Below, one piece after another: positions 9,645 through 18,450 of a stretch of 64,000 bases of DNA; position 1 is the stretch's first letter, and every line of letters begins with the position of its first letter. A program made the position numbers and the translations under genes. The notes below the pieces were generated by a model. That model was not told the origin of the DNA and did no database searches. It saw only the letters and a program-made list of their open reading frames with translations. Source of the DNA: Streptomyces sp. MJM8645 (GTDB lineage Bacteria; Actinomycetota; Actinomycetes; Streptomycetales; Streptomycetaceae); assembly GCF_001625365.1 (NCBI RefSeq), contig NZ_LJJF01000001.1, positions 5,884,501 to 5,948,500 of the forward strand. The letters are read 5' to 3'.

Positions 9645-9690
9645 ACCCCGGCCAACGCCTGAACCCCGGCCAACGCCTGAACCCCGGCCC
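9641..9690 (+). repeat. 18-bp tandem repeat over the MarR stop codon
   Basis: The 18-bp unit CTGAACCCCGGCCAACGC occurs at 9641-9658 and 9659-9676, and a partial copy continues to 9690. The first copy contains the TGA stop of the MarR gene. It lies in the gap between convergent genes. Confidence 0.85.
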
Positions 9691-9754
9691 CGACCTCGAC
9701 ATCAAGTCCGGCGCCGGCCCCGGTGACCCCGCGCGGCCCGCACGGCCCGGACGC

Positions 9755-10330
9755 TCAACGCCGCCCGGCGGACAGGGCGTTGCGGTGCACCTGGTCGAGC
9801 AGGGCGAGCAGCAGCTCCTTGCTGGACGCCCGCTCCCGCACGTCGCAGAGCACGATCGGGACCTCGGGGCCGAGGTCGAGGGCGCGCCGGACGTCCTCGG
9901 GGCTGGCGTCGCGGCGGCCGTGGAAGCAGTTGACGCCGATCGCGAACGGGATGCCGCGCTGCTCGAAGAAGTCCACGGCGGCGAAGCTGGATTCGAGCCG
10001 CCGGGTGTCGGCGAGGACGATCGCTCCGAGGGCGCCGAGCGCGAGGTCGTCCCACATGAACCAGAACCGGAACTGGCCGGGTGTGCCGAACAGGTAGAGC
10101 ACCAGGTCCTCGCGGACGGTGATCCGCCCGAAGTCCATCGCCACGGTGGTGGTGGACTTGCCCTGGACGCCGTCGAGGCTGTCGACCCCGATGCTGGCGC
10201 GGGTCATCCGCTCCTCGGTCTGCAGCGGTTCGATCTCACTGACCGAGCCGACCATGGTGGTCTTGCCGACGCCGAAGCCGCCGGCGACGAGGATCTTGAC
10301 CGCGCCCGGCACCAGGCTCTGGGTCGTCAA
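9755..10330 (-). CDS. cvnD: Conservon small GTPase-like protein CvnD
   Basis: The product is a 191-residue Ras-like GTP-binding protein of the actinobacterial conservon family. The G1 loop GGFGVGKT is at residues 17-24. The G3 region is the family variant LYLFGTPGQ, and the usual NKxD is replaced by VNCF, as in other CvnD proteins. It is the last gene of the cvnA-B-C-D cluster, 53 bases after cvnC. The start is taken as TTG 10330 because an AGGAG site lies 8 bases upstream and the family core begins shortly after; no ATG fits. Conservons are thought to form membrane-associated complexes resembling eukaryotic G-protein systems, in which CvnD is the switch protein. The signal and output of this copy are unknown. 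Confidence 0.88.
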   Translation of the reverse strand: MTTQSLVPGAVKILVAGGFGVGKTTMVGSVSEIEPLQTEERMTRASIGVDSLDGVQGKSTTTVAMDFGRITVREDLVLYLFGTPGQFRFWFMWDDLALGALGAIVLADTRRLESSFAAVDFFEQRGIPFAIGVNCFHGRRDASPEDVRRALDLGPEVPIVLCDVRERASSKELLLALLDQVHRNALSAGRR

Positions 10331-10383
10331 TTCGGGTCTCCTGGAGTGGGACTGAGAGGTGCGGGGCGGTCGGGTCCGCCGGG

Positions 10384-10764
10384 TCAGAGCCGGCGGACGC
10401 CCTCGATCACGGCCTGGATCAGCGAGATGTCCGGCGCCTCGGCGAGCTGGACCGGGGCGCGGGTGAGGATCAGCCGGGCCTCGGCGAGGTCGTCGAGCAG
10501 CACCTTGACGACGCTGACGGGCAGGTCGAGGGTGGCCGCGATCTCGGCCACGGCCAGCGGGCGTTCGCGGCACAGGTCGAGGATCGCGGCCGGTTCGGGC
10601 GTGAGCCGGCTGGTGTCGGTGCGCGGGTCGGAGGTGACCACCAGGGTGATCAGCGCGAATCCGTCACGGACCGGGCCGGTGCGCCCGTTGGTGATCGCGT
10701 AGGGGCGGACCAGATGGCCTGCGTCCTTGTCGTAGAACCAGGCCTCCTCGGCGTCGGCGGTCAC
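10384..10764 (-). CDS. cvnC: Conservon DUF742 protein CvnC
   Basis: The product has 126 residues and is a DUF742 protein. It contains the opening AWFYDKDAGHLVRPYAIT motif and a winged-helix-like C-terminal half (VAEIAATLDLPVSVVKVLLD). The family is found almost only in conservons, between the roadblock protein and the GTPase. The GTG start at 10764 overlaps the cvnB stop (GTGA), showing translational coupling. The protein ends with the typical LIQAVIEGVRRL. It is expected to be a cytosolic adaptor; no enzymatic motif is visible. Confidence 0.9.
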   Translation of the reverse strand: MTADAEEAWFYDKDAGHLVRPYAITNGRTGPVRDGFALITLVVTSDPRTDTSRLTPEPAAILDLCRERPLAVAEIAATLDLPVSVVKVLLDDLAEARLILTRAPVQLAEAPDISLIQAVIEGVRRL

Positions 10765-11192
10765 GCACCGCCACCCGCGCCGGCCTGGCCTGCGTCGCTG
10801 CGCGGTGCCGCGGTGAGGTACTGGCCGACCTGCTTGACCAGCATGTTGATCTCGTAGGCCATCAGCCCGGCGTCCACCTGCTCGCTGGTGAGGACGGCGA
10901 GCCGGGCGCCCTGCCCGGCGGTGGTGACGAACAGGAACAGCTGGTCCATCTCGACCACGGTCTGCCGGACCCGGCCGCCGTTGAAGCGGTGGCCGGCGCC
11001 GCGGGCGAGGCTCTGCAGACCGGAGGCGACGGCGGAGAGGTGTTCGGCGTCGGCCCGGTCGAGGCCCTGGGACATGCCGACCAGCAGGCCGTCCTCGGAG
11101 AGGACGATGGCGTGCCGGGTCTCGGGTACCCGCGCCACCAGCTGGTCCAGCAGCCAGTTGAGGTCGCGCGGGGTGTCGGTGTGCTGCGTCAT
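10761..11192 (-). CDS. cvnB: Conservon roadblock/LC7 protein CvnB
   Basis: The product has 143 residues and is a roadblock/LC7 domain protein. The family pattern is clear: LNWLLDQLVARVPETRHAIVLSEDGLLV, then AEHLSAVASGLQSLARG, then the FLFVTTAGQGARLAVLT strand. Roadblock proteins regulate small GTPases, here presumably CvnD. The ATG at 11192 shares one base with the cvnA stop (TGATG), behind AAGGA; a GTG three bases earlier is also possible. The Ala/Gly-rich tail runs into cvnC through a GTGA overlap. Confidence 0.9.
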   Translation of the reverse strand: MTQHTDTPRDLNWLLDQLVARVPETRHAIVLSEDGLLVGMSQGLDRADAEHLSAVASGLQSLARGAGHRFNGGRVRQTVVEMDQLFLFVTTAGQGARLAVLTSEQVDAGLMAYEINMLVKQVGQYLTAAPRSDAGQAGAGGGA

Positions 11193-13351
11193 CACTGCTG
11201 TTCCTTGGCTTCCTGAACGGCGGAGGCCTCCCAGGCGGCGGAAGGTGCGGCCGGGAGGTGGGGCGCGGCGGGCGCCTGGGGGGCGGTGGGGGTGGTCGGC
11301 GCGTCGGGGTCGGCCGCGCGGGCGGTCCGGGTGCCGCGCTGGATGGCGGCCATGGTGGTGCGGGAGCGCTGTGGCGACGGGTCGTCGGCCCTGGCGGCCC
11401 AGGTTCCTCCGGTGGCCCCGGTTTGTCCGGTGGCCCCGGCGGCTCCGTGCCAGGGCCCGGCCTGGGGTGGCGGGCCGACCACGGGGGGCAGCATGGCGCC
11501 GGGAGCGTGGGCCTCGCGGAGCTGCTCGGCGAGGCTGGCGTTGCGGACCCGCTGCGGCAGGACCCGCGGGGTGCGCAGTTCGCCGTCCGGGCCGTGGTCC
11601 GAGTGCTCCCTCTGGGCACGTTCGTGGGCGGGCGCAGGAGGCTCGGCGGTGGCACCGTCGAAGGGCCCGGTCGTGGGCCCGGTCGTGGTTCCGGCCGGCA
11701 CGTCCGCAGCACAGCCGTCGGCCGGCGGCCCACCGGGCGGGATGTCGGACGGGACCTCGTACGGGCGCGGGAAGACGGGCCGGGGGACGACCACGGCCCC
11801 GGGCAGACCGGGTATCTCGGCGCCGACCGGCAGACCGCCGTTGGCCGGGCCGGGGGCGGTTCCCTCGGCCGGGCCGCCGTCCAGGGGGTACTGGGCGAGC
11901 AGCTCGCCGATGATCACACCGCTGCCACCCGCACCGGGAACACCAGGTCCCCCGGGAACACCAGGCACCACCAGGCCACTGGCCACACCACCAGCCCCGG
12001 GCCCGGGCCCGCCGGGCGCACCCGGCTCGGCCCCGGGCGTCGGAGCGCCCGGCCCGGTGCCGATCAGCCCGCCGAGCACTCCGGCGAGCGCGCCGGTCAG
12101 CCCCCCGTCCAGCCCGCCGTCCGGACTGCCGGGGTCGTTGCCGCCCGCCGCCCGCACGGGCTCGGGGACAGGGGTCCGGGTGACCCGCGCGCCGGACGGC
12201 AGTCCGGCCATGGCGGCCGGCTGGTCGGCCTGCTCCAGCAGCACCGACGGCACCAGCACCACGGCCCGGGTGCCGCCGTAGGGCGAGGGCCGCAGGGTGA
12301 CCTGGATGTCGTGCCGGGCGGCCAGCCGTGCGACGACGAACAGGCCGAGGCGCAGGTCGTCGCCGAGGGCGGAGACGTCCAGCTCGGGCGGGTTGGCCAG
12401 GTAGTCGTTGAGCCGCTCGTACTCGTCCTCACCCATGCCGAGGCCGCGGTCCTCGACCTCGACCGCCAGGCCCTTGGGGACTTCCTGCGCGGAGACCTGC
12501 ACCTGGGTGTACGGCGGGGAGAAGGTGGTGCCGTTCTCGATGAGTTCGGCGATCAGGTGGATGACGTCGGCGACGGCCTGTCCGCTGAGTGAGGCGCGCG
12601 GCACGCCCTGGACGACGACGCGGGCGTAGTTCTCGGTCTCGGAGACGGCGCTGCGCAGCACGTTGACCATGGGCACGGCGTTGCGCCAGCGCCGGGCGGG
12701 CAGGGCGCCGCCGAGGATGACGAGGTTCTCGGCGTTGCGCCGCATCCGGGTGGCGAGGTGGTCGACCGCGAACAGTTCGCGCAGCAGCTCGGGTTCCTCG
12801 TGCTCGCGCTCCAGGGCGTCGAGCATGCTGATCTGTCGGTGGATCAGGATCTGGGTGCGGCGGGCGATGTTGAGGAAGACCTTCTTCGTCCCCTCGCGGC
12901 CCTGGGCCTGGTGGATGATGGCGGCGACGGCGGCCTGGCGGACGGCGGCGAGGCCGTCGGAGGTCTGCTGGACCTCGTCGCCGGTCCGGCGGGACGGTGA
13001 CCAGGCGGGCGGTGTGGGTACGGGCTCCCCGGCGCGCAGCCGTCCGACGACCTCGGGGATCTCGTCCTGGGCGAGCGCGAGGGTGTCGGTGCGCAGTGCG
13101 CCGAGGCGGGCGGACAGGGCCCGCGCGGTCCGGATGCCGTGGGCCAGGCTGATCAGCAGGACCAGGGCGACAGCGGCGCTTCCGGCGATCAGGGCGGTGC
13201 GGTGTTCGGTGCCGCGCAGCAGGTAGGCGGCGTAGCCCCAGGCGGCGGCGAGGCCCAGGCTGGGCACCAGTACGAGGGCGAGGAGCGAGCTGCGGAGCGA
13301 GCCGGACCGGCCGGCGCGGTGGGCCGTGCGGGGGGCCGATATGCCTGGCAT
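11192..13351 (-). CDS. cvnA: Conservon sensor histidine-kinase-like protein CvnA
   Basis: The predicted protein has 719 residues. Two transmembrane helices (about 21-45 and 51-71) are separated by only about five residues, so there is almost no extracellular loop. A dimerisation segment with IHRQISMLDALE follows. The HATPase domain has an N box AELIENG (268-274), a G1 box EDRGLGMGE (300-308) and DLRLGLFVVARLA. The last 330 residues are Gly/Pro/Ala-rich and low complexity. CvnA proteins usually carry a nitrate-sensor-like extracellular domain between the two helices; here it is missing. The gene is first in the operon and has AAGGAA before its ATG. It probably senses a membrane or cytosolic state. 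Confidence 0.88.
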   Translation of the reverse strand: MPGISAPRTAHRAGRSGSLRSSLLALVLVPSLGLAAAWGYAAYLLRGTEHRTALIAGSAAVALVLLISLAHGIRTARALSARLGALRTDTLALAQDEIPEVVGRLRAGEPVPTPPAWSPSRRTGDEVQQTSDGLAAVRQAAVAAIIHQAQGREGTKKVFLNIARRTQILIHRQISMLDALEREHEEPELLRELFAVDHLATRMRRNAENLVILGGALPARRWRNAVPMVNVLRSAVSETENYARVVVQGVPRASLSGQAVADVIHLIAELIENGTTFSPPYTQVQVSAQEVPKGLAVEVEDRGLGMGEDEYERLNDYLANPPELDVSALGDDLRLGLFVVARLAARHDIQVTLRPSPYGGTRAVVLVPSVLLEQADQPAAMAGLPSGARVTRTPVPEPVRAAGGNDPGSPDGGLDGGLTGALAGVLGGLIGTGPGAPTPGAEPGAPGGPGPGAGGVASGLVVPGVPGGPGVPGAGGSGVIIGELLAQYPLDGGPAEGTAPGPANGGLPVGAEIPGLPGAVVVPRPVFPRPYEVPSDIPPGGPPADGCAADVPAGTTTGPTTGPFDGATAEPPAPAHERAQREHSDHGPDGELRTPRVLPQRVRNASLAEQLREAHAPGAMLPPVVGPPPQAGPWHGAAGATGQTGATGGTWAARADDPSPQRSRTTMAAIQRGTRTARAADPDAPTTPTAPQAPAAPHLPAAPSAAWEASAVQEAKEQQ

Positions 13352-13811
13352 CTGATTCCTTGTTGCAGGGCCGAGTCGCTGGGCCGAACGGCGGGCCGGC
13401 CTGTACGCGGTCCGGCCGGGGCTTCAGGGCGCCGCGGCCGGGGTGGCCGGACGGGGTGACGCGGTGTCATCGTCCGGGCGGGGGTGCAGCACGGCCGCCG
13501 ACGGCAGGAACGCTATCAGTCCCAGGTGCCCTCATCGCAACATCAACTGACGATCTGTGGACGGGTGGTGACGATGGTGGAGGAGCCCGGGGGGAGTGTC
13601 CGCCGGCGGAAAGCCGCAGCTCACGTCGGTCGCGGGTGGCGCGTGGACGGCGCGTGGACGGCTCTCCGGGGGCCGGGAGAACCTCCCGGAGAGTCGTCAG
13701 GAACAGGTCAAGTCGCCGCCGTGCCGAACGTTCGCCCTCTCGGTTCGGGTGCCCGGCTCCGAGGGTGCCCGGCACCAAGGGCGTCCGGCTCCGAGGGCGC
13801 GCAGTACCGAT
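13352..13811. other. Gap between cvnA and the acyl-CoA dehydrogenase gene
   Basis: This gap holds the leader of cvnA on the - strand and the 3' flank of the acyl-CoA dehydrogenase gene. A weak promoter-like pair for cvnA may lie near 13511-13540 on the - strand (TTGCGA, 16 bases, TGATAG). A strong hairpin is at 13662-13693. Imperfect repeats of GGTGCCCGGC and CGGCTCCGAGGG lie around 13750-13800. No convincing gene is present. Confidence 0.5.
13662..13693 (-). terminator. Hairpin downstream of the acyl-CoA dehydrogenase gene
   Basis: CTCTCCGGG (13662-13670) is a perfect inverted repeat of CCCGGAGAG (13685-13693). Inside, CCGGGAG (13673-13679) can pair with CTCCCGG (13683-13689), so two hairpins compete for the same right arm. 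There is no T-run. Its place about 120 bases past the stop fits a terminator for the - strand gene. Confidence 0.55.
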
Positions 13812-15086
13812 TCAGCCCGCCAGCGGTATCGGTACCACCTGCCCGCCCCCGATGGCCTGCAGCTCCACCGCGGCCTCCCGCTGGGACAGTTCGCTCCACG
13901 CCCAGCTCGCCAGGTCGGACAGCTCCGCCGACCACTGCTTGCCGTAGGTGCCGGAGGCGACCTGCCCGAGCCGCAGCCGCTGGACGTCCGAGGTCCCGGC
14001 CGGCGGGTAGACGTGGGTGGCGTCGCGCAGGTAGCGCTCGATGCGGAACTCGGCTTGCAGGCCCCGGGCGGCGTGGATCTCCATGGCGTTGCGCGCGGAG
14101 TCCAGCGCGTACTCGGTGTTGATGAGTTTGGCGTTCATCAACTCGGCGTCGCAGGCCTTGCCGTGGTCGAGCAGGTGCGAGGCGTGGTAGGCGGCCAACT
14201 TGGCCGTCATCAGCCTGGACTGCATCTCGCCGAGCTTCAGCGCGATGTTGGGCAGTTGGTTGATCGGCTTGCCGTAGAGCACCCGCTCCTCGGCGAAGCG
14301 CGCGGTGTCCTGGACGATCGCGGTGTGGATCCCGAGCGCGACGGCGGCGAGGTTGAGCCGGCCGTAGAGGGTGGAGGAGGAGTAGGCGACGTCCAGGCCC
14401 TGGCCCTCCAGGCCCAGCCGGTTGCCGACGGGGATGCGGCAGTCCTCGAAGACGATCTCGCCGAAGCTGAAGCCGTGCAGGCCGCTCTGCGAGCCGAGTT
14501 CGCCGACGCGGAAGCCGGGGCGCTCGCTCTCGACCAGGAACGCGGACAGGCCCCTGCTGCCCTCGCCGGTGCGGAAGACCACGCCGTGCACGTCGCCGAT
14601 GTGGGAGTTGCCGACGAACCACTTGCGGCCGTTGAGCACGTACTGGTCGCCCTCGCGGCGGGCGGTGCCGGACATGCCGAGCACGTGGCCGCCGCACTCC
14701 GGTTCCGTGACGGCGATGGTCGGCAGCGACTCGCCGGAGGCGAACCTCGGCAGCCACTTGCGCCGTTGGGCGTCCGAGCCGAAGTGGATGACCTTGGCGA
14801 CTCCGAGCTGTGAGGCCTGCGCCATCGCACCCATGGCGCCGCTGATCCGGGCGAGTTCCTCCACGATGATGGTCTTGGCGAGGTGCCCCAGTCCCAGTCC
14901 GCCGAATTCGCGCGGAATGGTCACCCCGATCCAGCCCCGCCGGGCGATCTCCCGCGACAGTTCGAACTCGACGGTCCGTTCGGCCTCCATTCGGGCCACG
15001 TGCGGGCGTACCTCCTTCTCCGCGAACTCCCGGACCTCCGCTCGGAGACTCTCGTGGCGCTCGTCGGTGAAGTAGTCCATCGCCAT
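13812..15086 (-). CDS. Acyl-CoA dehydrogenase-like flavoprotein lacking the usual catalytic Glu
   Basis: The product has 424 residues with the complete acyl-CoA dehydrogenase fold: an N-terminal helical domain, a middle beta domain (AVTEPECGGHV, GRKWFVGNSHIGD) and a C-terminal helical domain with RVLYGKPINQLPNIALKLGEM. In most members the base is the Glu of a YEGT motif near the C-terminus. Here that segment reads PPAGTSDVQR, with Ala in place of Glu. The alternative Glu used by isovaleryl-CoA dehydrogenase also seems absent (LYGRLNLAAVALG). FAD binding looks intact. The gene is alone on the - strand. It may use another base, or catalyse something other than alpha,beta-dehydrogenation. The substrate is unknown. 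Confidence 0.85.
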   Translation of the reverse strand: MAMDYFTDERHESLRAEVREFAEKEVRPHVARMEAERTVEFELSREIARRGWIGVTIPREFGGLGLGHLAKTIIVEELARISGAMGAMAQASQLGVAKVIHFGSDAQRRKWLPRFASGESLPTIAVTEPECGGHVLGMSGTARREGDQYVLNGRKWFVGNSHIGDVHGVVFRTGEGSRGLSAFLVESERPGFRVGELGSQSGLHGFSFGEIVFEDCRIPVGNRLGLEGQGLDVAYSSSTLYGRLNLAAVALGIHTAIVQDTARFAEERVLYGKPINQLPNIALKLGEMQSRLMTAKLAAYHASHLLDHGKACDAELMNAKLINTEYALDSARNAMEIHAARGLQAEFRIERYLRDATHVYPPAGTSDVQRLRLGQVASGTYGKQWSAELSDLASWAWSELSQREAAVELQAIGGGQVVPIPLAG

Positions 15087-15485
15087 GCTGGGGTCCTCTC
15101 TTGTCAGTGGATGTGCCGTGCCTCCGTCCGTGCTGTCGAAGTCGCTCCAGCCGCTCCCCGGGAATGAGTGGGGGTTCGAGGTGGTGGCGGCCGACTGCCC
15201 CTTTGCAATCGGTGCATGCGGAACTCGGGGCGTCCTCCCCGGGGTTGGGAATGCCGCCCGTGTCTTCGGCAGGGCTCATTGTCGTATGGGCCTCCTGTGC
15301 TGACCCAGAGTCGATCTTGGATTGGCGGAAATCGGCCCGTCCTTACGCTGAGGAGTTTTGCCATGGCTCTGAGTGGGAAGTGATCTTGCCCCGCCGTGGC
15401 AACCTGCTGAGCGGCCGCTCACATGCGGCTTTGACTGTCCATCAGCAACGGTGATGAGCCGGACCGGGAGCACCGAACCGCCCGG
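15087..15485. other. Divergent promoter region between acyl-CoA dehydrogenase and GAF/PAS genes
   Basis: This 399-base divergent gap is less GC-rich than its flanks. A good -35-like TTGACT stands at 15431-15436 on the + strand, but no clear -10 follows (the best fit is TGATGA near 15452). Short open frames occur, but their composition and lack of ribosome sites do not support genes. It should contain promoters for both flanking genes. Confidence 0.5.
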
Positions 15486-16580
15486 ATGTCTGATTACATG
15501 TGCGCCATGACTGATGTGATGAGCACTCAAGGCCAGTTCCCGGGTGCCGCCGGGGAGTCCGAGCGGACCCGCAGGCTGCGCAGCCTTGGTCTCAACGAAC
15601 CGTCCGCGGACGAGGCCTTCGACCGCTTCGCCCACCTGGCCGCCAGCATCACCCGCGCTCCCATCGCGATGGTCAACTTCATCAACGACGAGCGCCAGAT
15701 GTTCCGGGGGCTCTACATTCCGCCAAACTCGAACGACGTCGCGGTCGACGAAGGCGCTTCCTGGGCCGATCGGGGCATCGCCTTCGACCTTCCCACCCGT
15801 CAGATGCCGCTGAGTCACGGCTTCTGCCCGCATGTCGTCGCCCAGCGATCCCCCCTCGCGCTCGACGACATCCTCGCCTACCCCCGGTTCTCCGGAAACC
15901 CGGTCGTCGACGAACTGGGCGTGCGCGCCTACCTCGGCGCCCCGCTCGTCGACGACACCAACACCGTCATCGGCACCGTCTGCGTCCTCGACCGGGAACC
16001 CCGGCAGTGGGGGCGCGAGCGGCTGCGCGACATCCAGCACCTCGCCGAGGCACTGCTCTCCGAGATCCGGCTGCGCGACAACCTGCTCGCCCAGCAGCAG
16101 GAGATGTTCGCCGCCTTCGACGGCTCCCCGTTCCCCATCATGCTGACCGACGGCCCCGGTCAGGAGATCCGCTACGCCAACGCCCAGCACGCCGACACCT
16201 TCGGCGCCCCGGTGGCGTACGGCGCGATCGGCCTGGCCTACCCGCAGCTCGGCGCCGCCGGCCTCCAGCAGGTCATCGTCGAGGCCTACCACACCGGGCG
16301 CAGCACCGTCCTCAACGACGTCCGGATCCAGTCAGGCCGCCCCGACGCCCAGCGCGGCCAGCAGATCTTCAGTTTCACCTGCACCCCGCTGCGGGCCGCG
16401 CGCACCGGCCAGGTCAACGGTGTCCTCACCGTCGGCATGGACGTCACCGCGCAGTCCCGCACGGAGGAGGAACTCGGCACGCTGGCCGCCCTGCTGGTCG
16501 ACCGGCTCCAACAGAACGGTGCCACCCCCGTCGGCCGCCCGGGCATCGCCGGGGAGTCCGGTCTCGTCCTGCCGAGCTGA
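15486..16580 (+). CDS. GAF-PAS sensory protein
   Basis: The protein has up to 364 residues. A GAF domain covers about residues 25-190 (ITRAPIAMVNFINDERQMFRG, SHGFCPHVV, YLGAPLVDDTNTVIGTVCVLD). A PAS-like domain follows (residues 205-335: FPIMLTDGPGQEIRYANAQH ending in NGVLTVGMDVTAQ). No kinase, phosphatase or cyclase domain follows, so it must signal through a partner or be a stand-alone sensor. The GAF type resembles those binding small molecules or haem in actinobacterial redox sensing. Four in-frame ATGs (15486, 15498, 15507, 15519) are possible and none has a good ribosome site. A long hairpin follows the stop. Confidence 0.85.
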   Translation: MSDYMCAMTDVMSTQGQFPGAAGESERTRRLRSLGLNEPSADEAFDRFAHLAASITRAPIAMVNFINDERQMFRGLYIPPNSNDVAVDEGASWADRGIAFDLPTRQMPLSHGFCPHVVAQRSPLALDDILAYPRFSGNPVVDELGVRAYLGAPLVDDTNTVIGTVCVLDREPRQWGRERLRDIQHLAEALLSEIRLRDNLLAQQQEMFAAFDGSPFPIMLTDGPGQEIRYANAQHADTFGAPVAYGAIGLAYPQLGAAGLQQVIVEAYHTGRSTVLNDVRIQSGRPDAQRGQQIFSFTCTPLRAARTGQVNGVLTVGMDVTAQSRTEEELGTLAALLVDRLQQNGATPVGRPGIAGESGLVLPS

Positions 16581-16664
16581 GCCGCCGACCCGCCGTCCGC
16601 GTGCGGCGTCGCCGTCCCCCTCCGCACCACTGCTCGTCGATCCGTACCACCGCGCACCACCCAC

Positions 16665-16715
16665 CACCGTGGCGGGGCGCCTCTCACCCCCGAGGAGAGG
16701 CTCCCCGCCACGGTG
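16665..16715 (+). terminator. Strong hairpin after the GAF/PAS gene
   Basis: CACCGTGGCGGGG (16665-16677) pairs with CCCCGCCACGGTG (16703-16715). Inside, CCTCTC (16680-16685) pairs with GAGAGG (16695-16700) around a 9-base loop. That gives 19 paired bases with only two small interruptions. There is no T-run, as is usual in streptomycete terminators. Confidence 0.8.
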
Positions 16716-16807
16716 CCGTCCGGGGGCGGGCCCGAGCGGGTGAACCGTCCCCGCCCGCGCCCCGGCCGCGTCCCGCCCGGCGGCCGCCGATGGTAGGCAT
16801 GGGCCGC

Positions 16808-18397
16808 ATGGACTGGTTCGCCGCCCCCGACTACTGGTTGAGCCGACTGCTCGTCCAACGCCTGCTCGCCGGCCTCTACCTGATCGGATTCCTCGCCGCC
16901 GCCGCACAGTTCCGCGCGCTCATCGGCAGCGACGGCATGCTGCCGGTGCCCCGCTTCACCGCCCGGGTCCCGTTCCGCCACTCGCCCGGACTGTTCCACC
17001 TCCACTACAGCGACCGCTTCTTCGCCGCCGTCGCCTGGAGCGGCGCCGCGCTCGCCGCCGCCGTGACCGCCGGACTCGGTGACGCCGTCCCGCTCTGGGC
17101 GTCCGTCCTGCTGTGGGCGGTGCTCTGGGGGCTCTACCTCTCGATCGTCAACGTCGGACAGACCTGGTACTCCTTCGGCTGGGAGTCGCTGCTGCTCGAA
17201 GCGGGCTTCCTCGCCGCCTTCCTCGGCAACGCCGACACCGCCCCGCCCACCCTGGTGCTCTGGCTGATGCGCTGGCTGGTCTTCCGGGTCGAGTTCGGCG
17301 CCGGACTGATCAAACTGCGCGGCGACCGCTGCTGGCGCGACCTCACCTGCCTGCGCTACCACCACGAGACCCAGCCCATGCCCGGACCGCTCAGCTGGTT
17401 CTTCCACCACCTGCCCGACCCGCTGCACCGCGTCGAGGTCGCCGCCAACCACTTCGTCCAACTCGTCGTCCCCGTCGGCCTCCTCCTCCCGCAGCCGGTC
17501 GCGAGCTACGCCGCCTGCGCCGTCGTCGCCACCCAGCTGTGGCTGATCGCCTCGGGCAACTTCGCCTGGCTCAACTGGCTCACCATCACGCTCGCCCTCG
17601 CCGCCGTCGACCCGGCCCGCGTCGGACTGCCCGTCCACGCCCGCGTCCACCCCGCCACGCCCGTCTGGTTCGAGGCGCTGGTGATCGCCCTGACCGCAGC
17701 CGTCGCCGTCCTGAGCTACTGGCCGGTCCGCAACCTCGTCTCCCGCCGCCAGGCCATGAACCGCTCCTTCAACCGGCTGCACCTCGTCAACACCTACGGC
17801 GCCTTCGGCAGCATCAGCCGCATCCGCCAGGAGGTCGTCGTCGAAGGCACCGACGAAGCGACCCTCACCCCGCACACCGTCTGGCACGAGTACGGCTTCA
17901 AGGGCAAACCCGGCGACGTGCGCCGGCTCCCGCGCCAGTACGCCCCCTACCACCTGCGGCTCGACTGGCTGATGTGGTTCGCCGGCATCTCACCCGCCTA
18001 CGCCCGCCCCTGGTTCCTGCCCTTCATCGCCCGCCTGCTCGCCGGCGATCCCGCCACCCTTCGCCTGCTGCGCCACAACCCCTTTCCCGGCACCCCGCCG
18101 ACCCACGTCCGGGCGACCCTCTACCTCTACCGGTTCACCAGTTGGCGCGAACTGCGGGAAACCGGCGCATGGTGGCACCGCACCGCGCTCCACGAGTACC
18201 TCGCGCCGGTCGACCTCACCACCCTCGGCCGCGCCGGATACCGCCCACCCCTCGGCCGACGGCTCCGCACCGTCCCGCTGGACCGGCCGCGGCGGCCCGG
18301 GGCCCGCCCGGAGAGCCCGCCCGCCCGGCCCGACGGCCGTGCGCCCCAGTACCCGTCCGGCCCAACGCCCCACCACCCGTGCGGCCCTCCCGGGTAG
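16808..18397 (+). CDS. Lipase maturation factor-like membrane protein
   Basis: This is a polytopic membrane protein of about 529 residues resembling lipase maturation factor 1 (LMF1). Family hallmarks are DYWLSRLLVQRLLAGLYLI, FHLHYSDRFF, WYSFGWESLLLEAGFLAAFLG, LIKLRGDRCWRDLTCLRYHHETQPMP (in pieces) and a soluble C-terminal domain with YGAFGSISRIRQEVVVEGT and WHEYGFKGKPG. Animal LMF1 helps lipases fold in the ER; the bacterial role is not known. Start ATG 16808 (MDWF...) is preferred because family members begin there; ATGs at 16790 and 16799 are alternatives, and no ribosome site is strong. The Pro-rich tail after about residue 490 is probably disordered. Confidence 0.82.
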   Translation: MDWFAAPDYWLSRLLVQRLLAGLYLIGFLAAAAQFRALIGSDGMLPVPRFTARVPFRHSPGLFHLHYSDRFFAAVAWSGAALAAAVTAGLGDAVPLWASVLLWAVLWGLYLSIVNVGQTWYSFGWESLLLEAGFLAAFLGNADTAPPTLVLWLMRWLVFRVEFGAGLIKLRGDRCWRDLTCLRYHHETQPMPGPLSWFFHHLPDPLHRVEVAANHFVQLVVPVGLLLPQPVASYAACAVVATQLWLIASGNFAWLNWLTITLALAAVDPARVGLPVHARVHPATPVWFEALVIALTAAVAVLSYWPVRNLVSRRQAMNRSFNRLHLVNTYGAFGSISRIRQEVVVEGTDEATLTPHTVWHEYGFKGKPGDVRRLPRQYAPYHLRLDWLMWFAGISPAYARPWFLPFIARLLAGDPATLRLLRHNPFPGTPPTHVRATLYLYRFTSWRELRETGAWWHRTALHEYLAPVDLTTLGRAGYRPPLGRRLRTVPLDRPRRPGARPESPPARPDGRAPQYPSGPTPHHPCGPPG

Positions 18398-18450
18398 CGG
18401 CCAGGCGGGGGGTATGGCACACGACACCCGCCCGTCGGGCGGTGGGTGCG

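Noticed and set aside
15104-15364. Short - strand frame in the divergent gap beside the acyl-CoA dehydrogenase gene
   Set aside because: Arg/Pro/Gly-rich, no ribosome site, and it would occupy the promoter region of the divergent pair.
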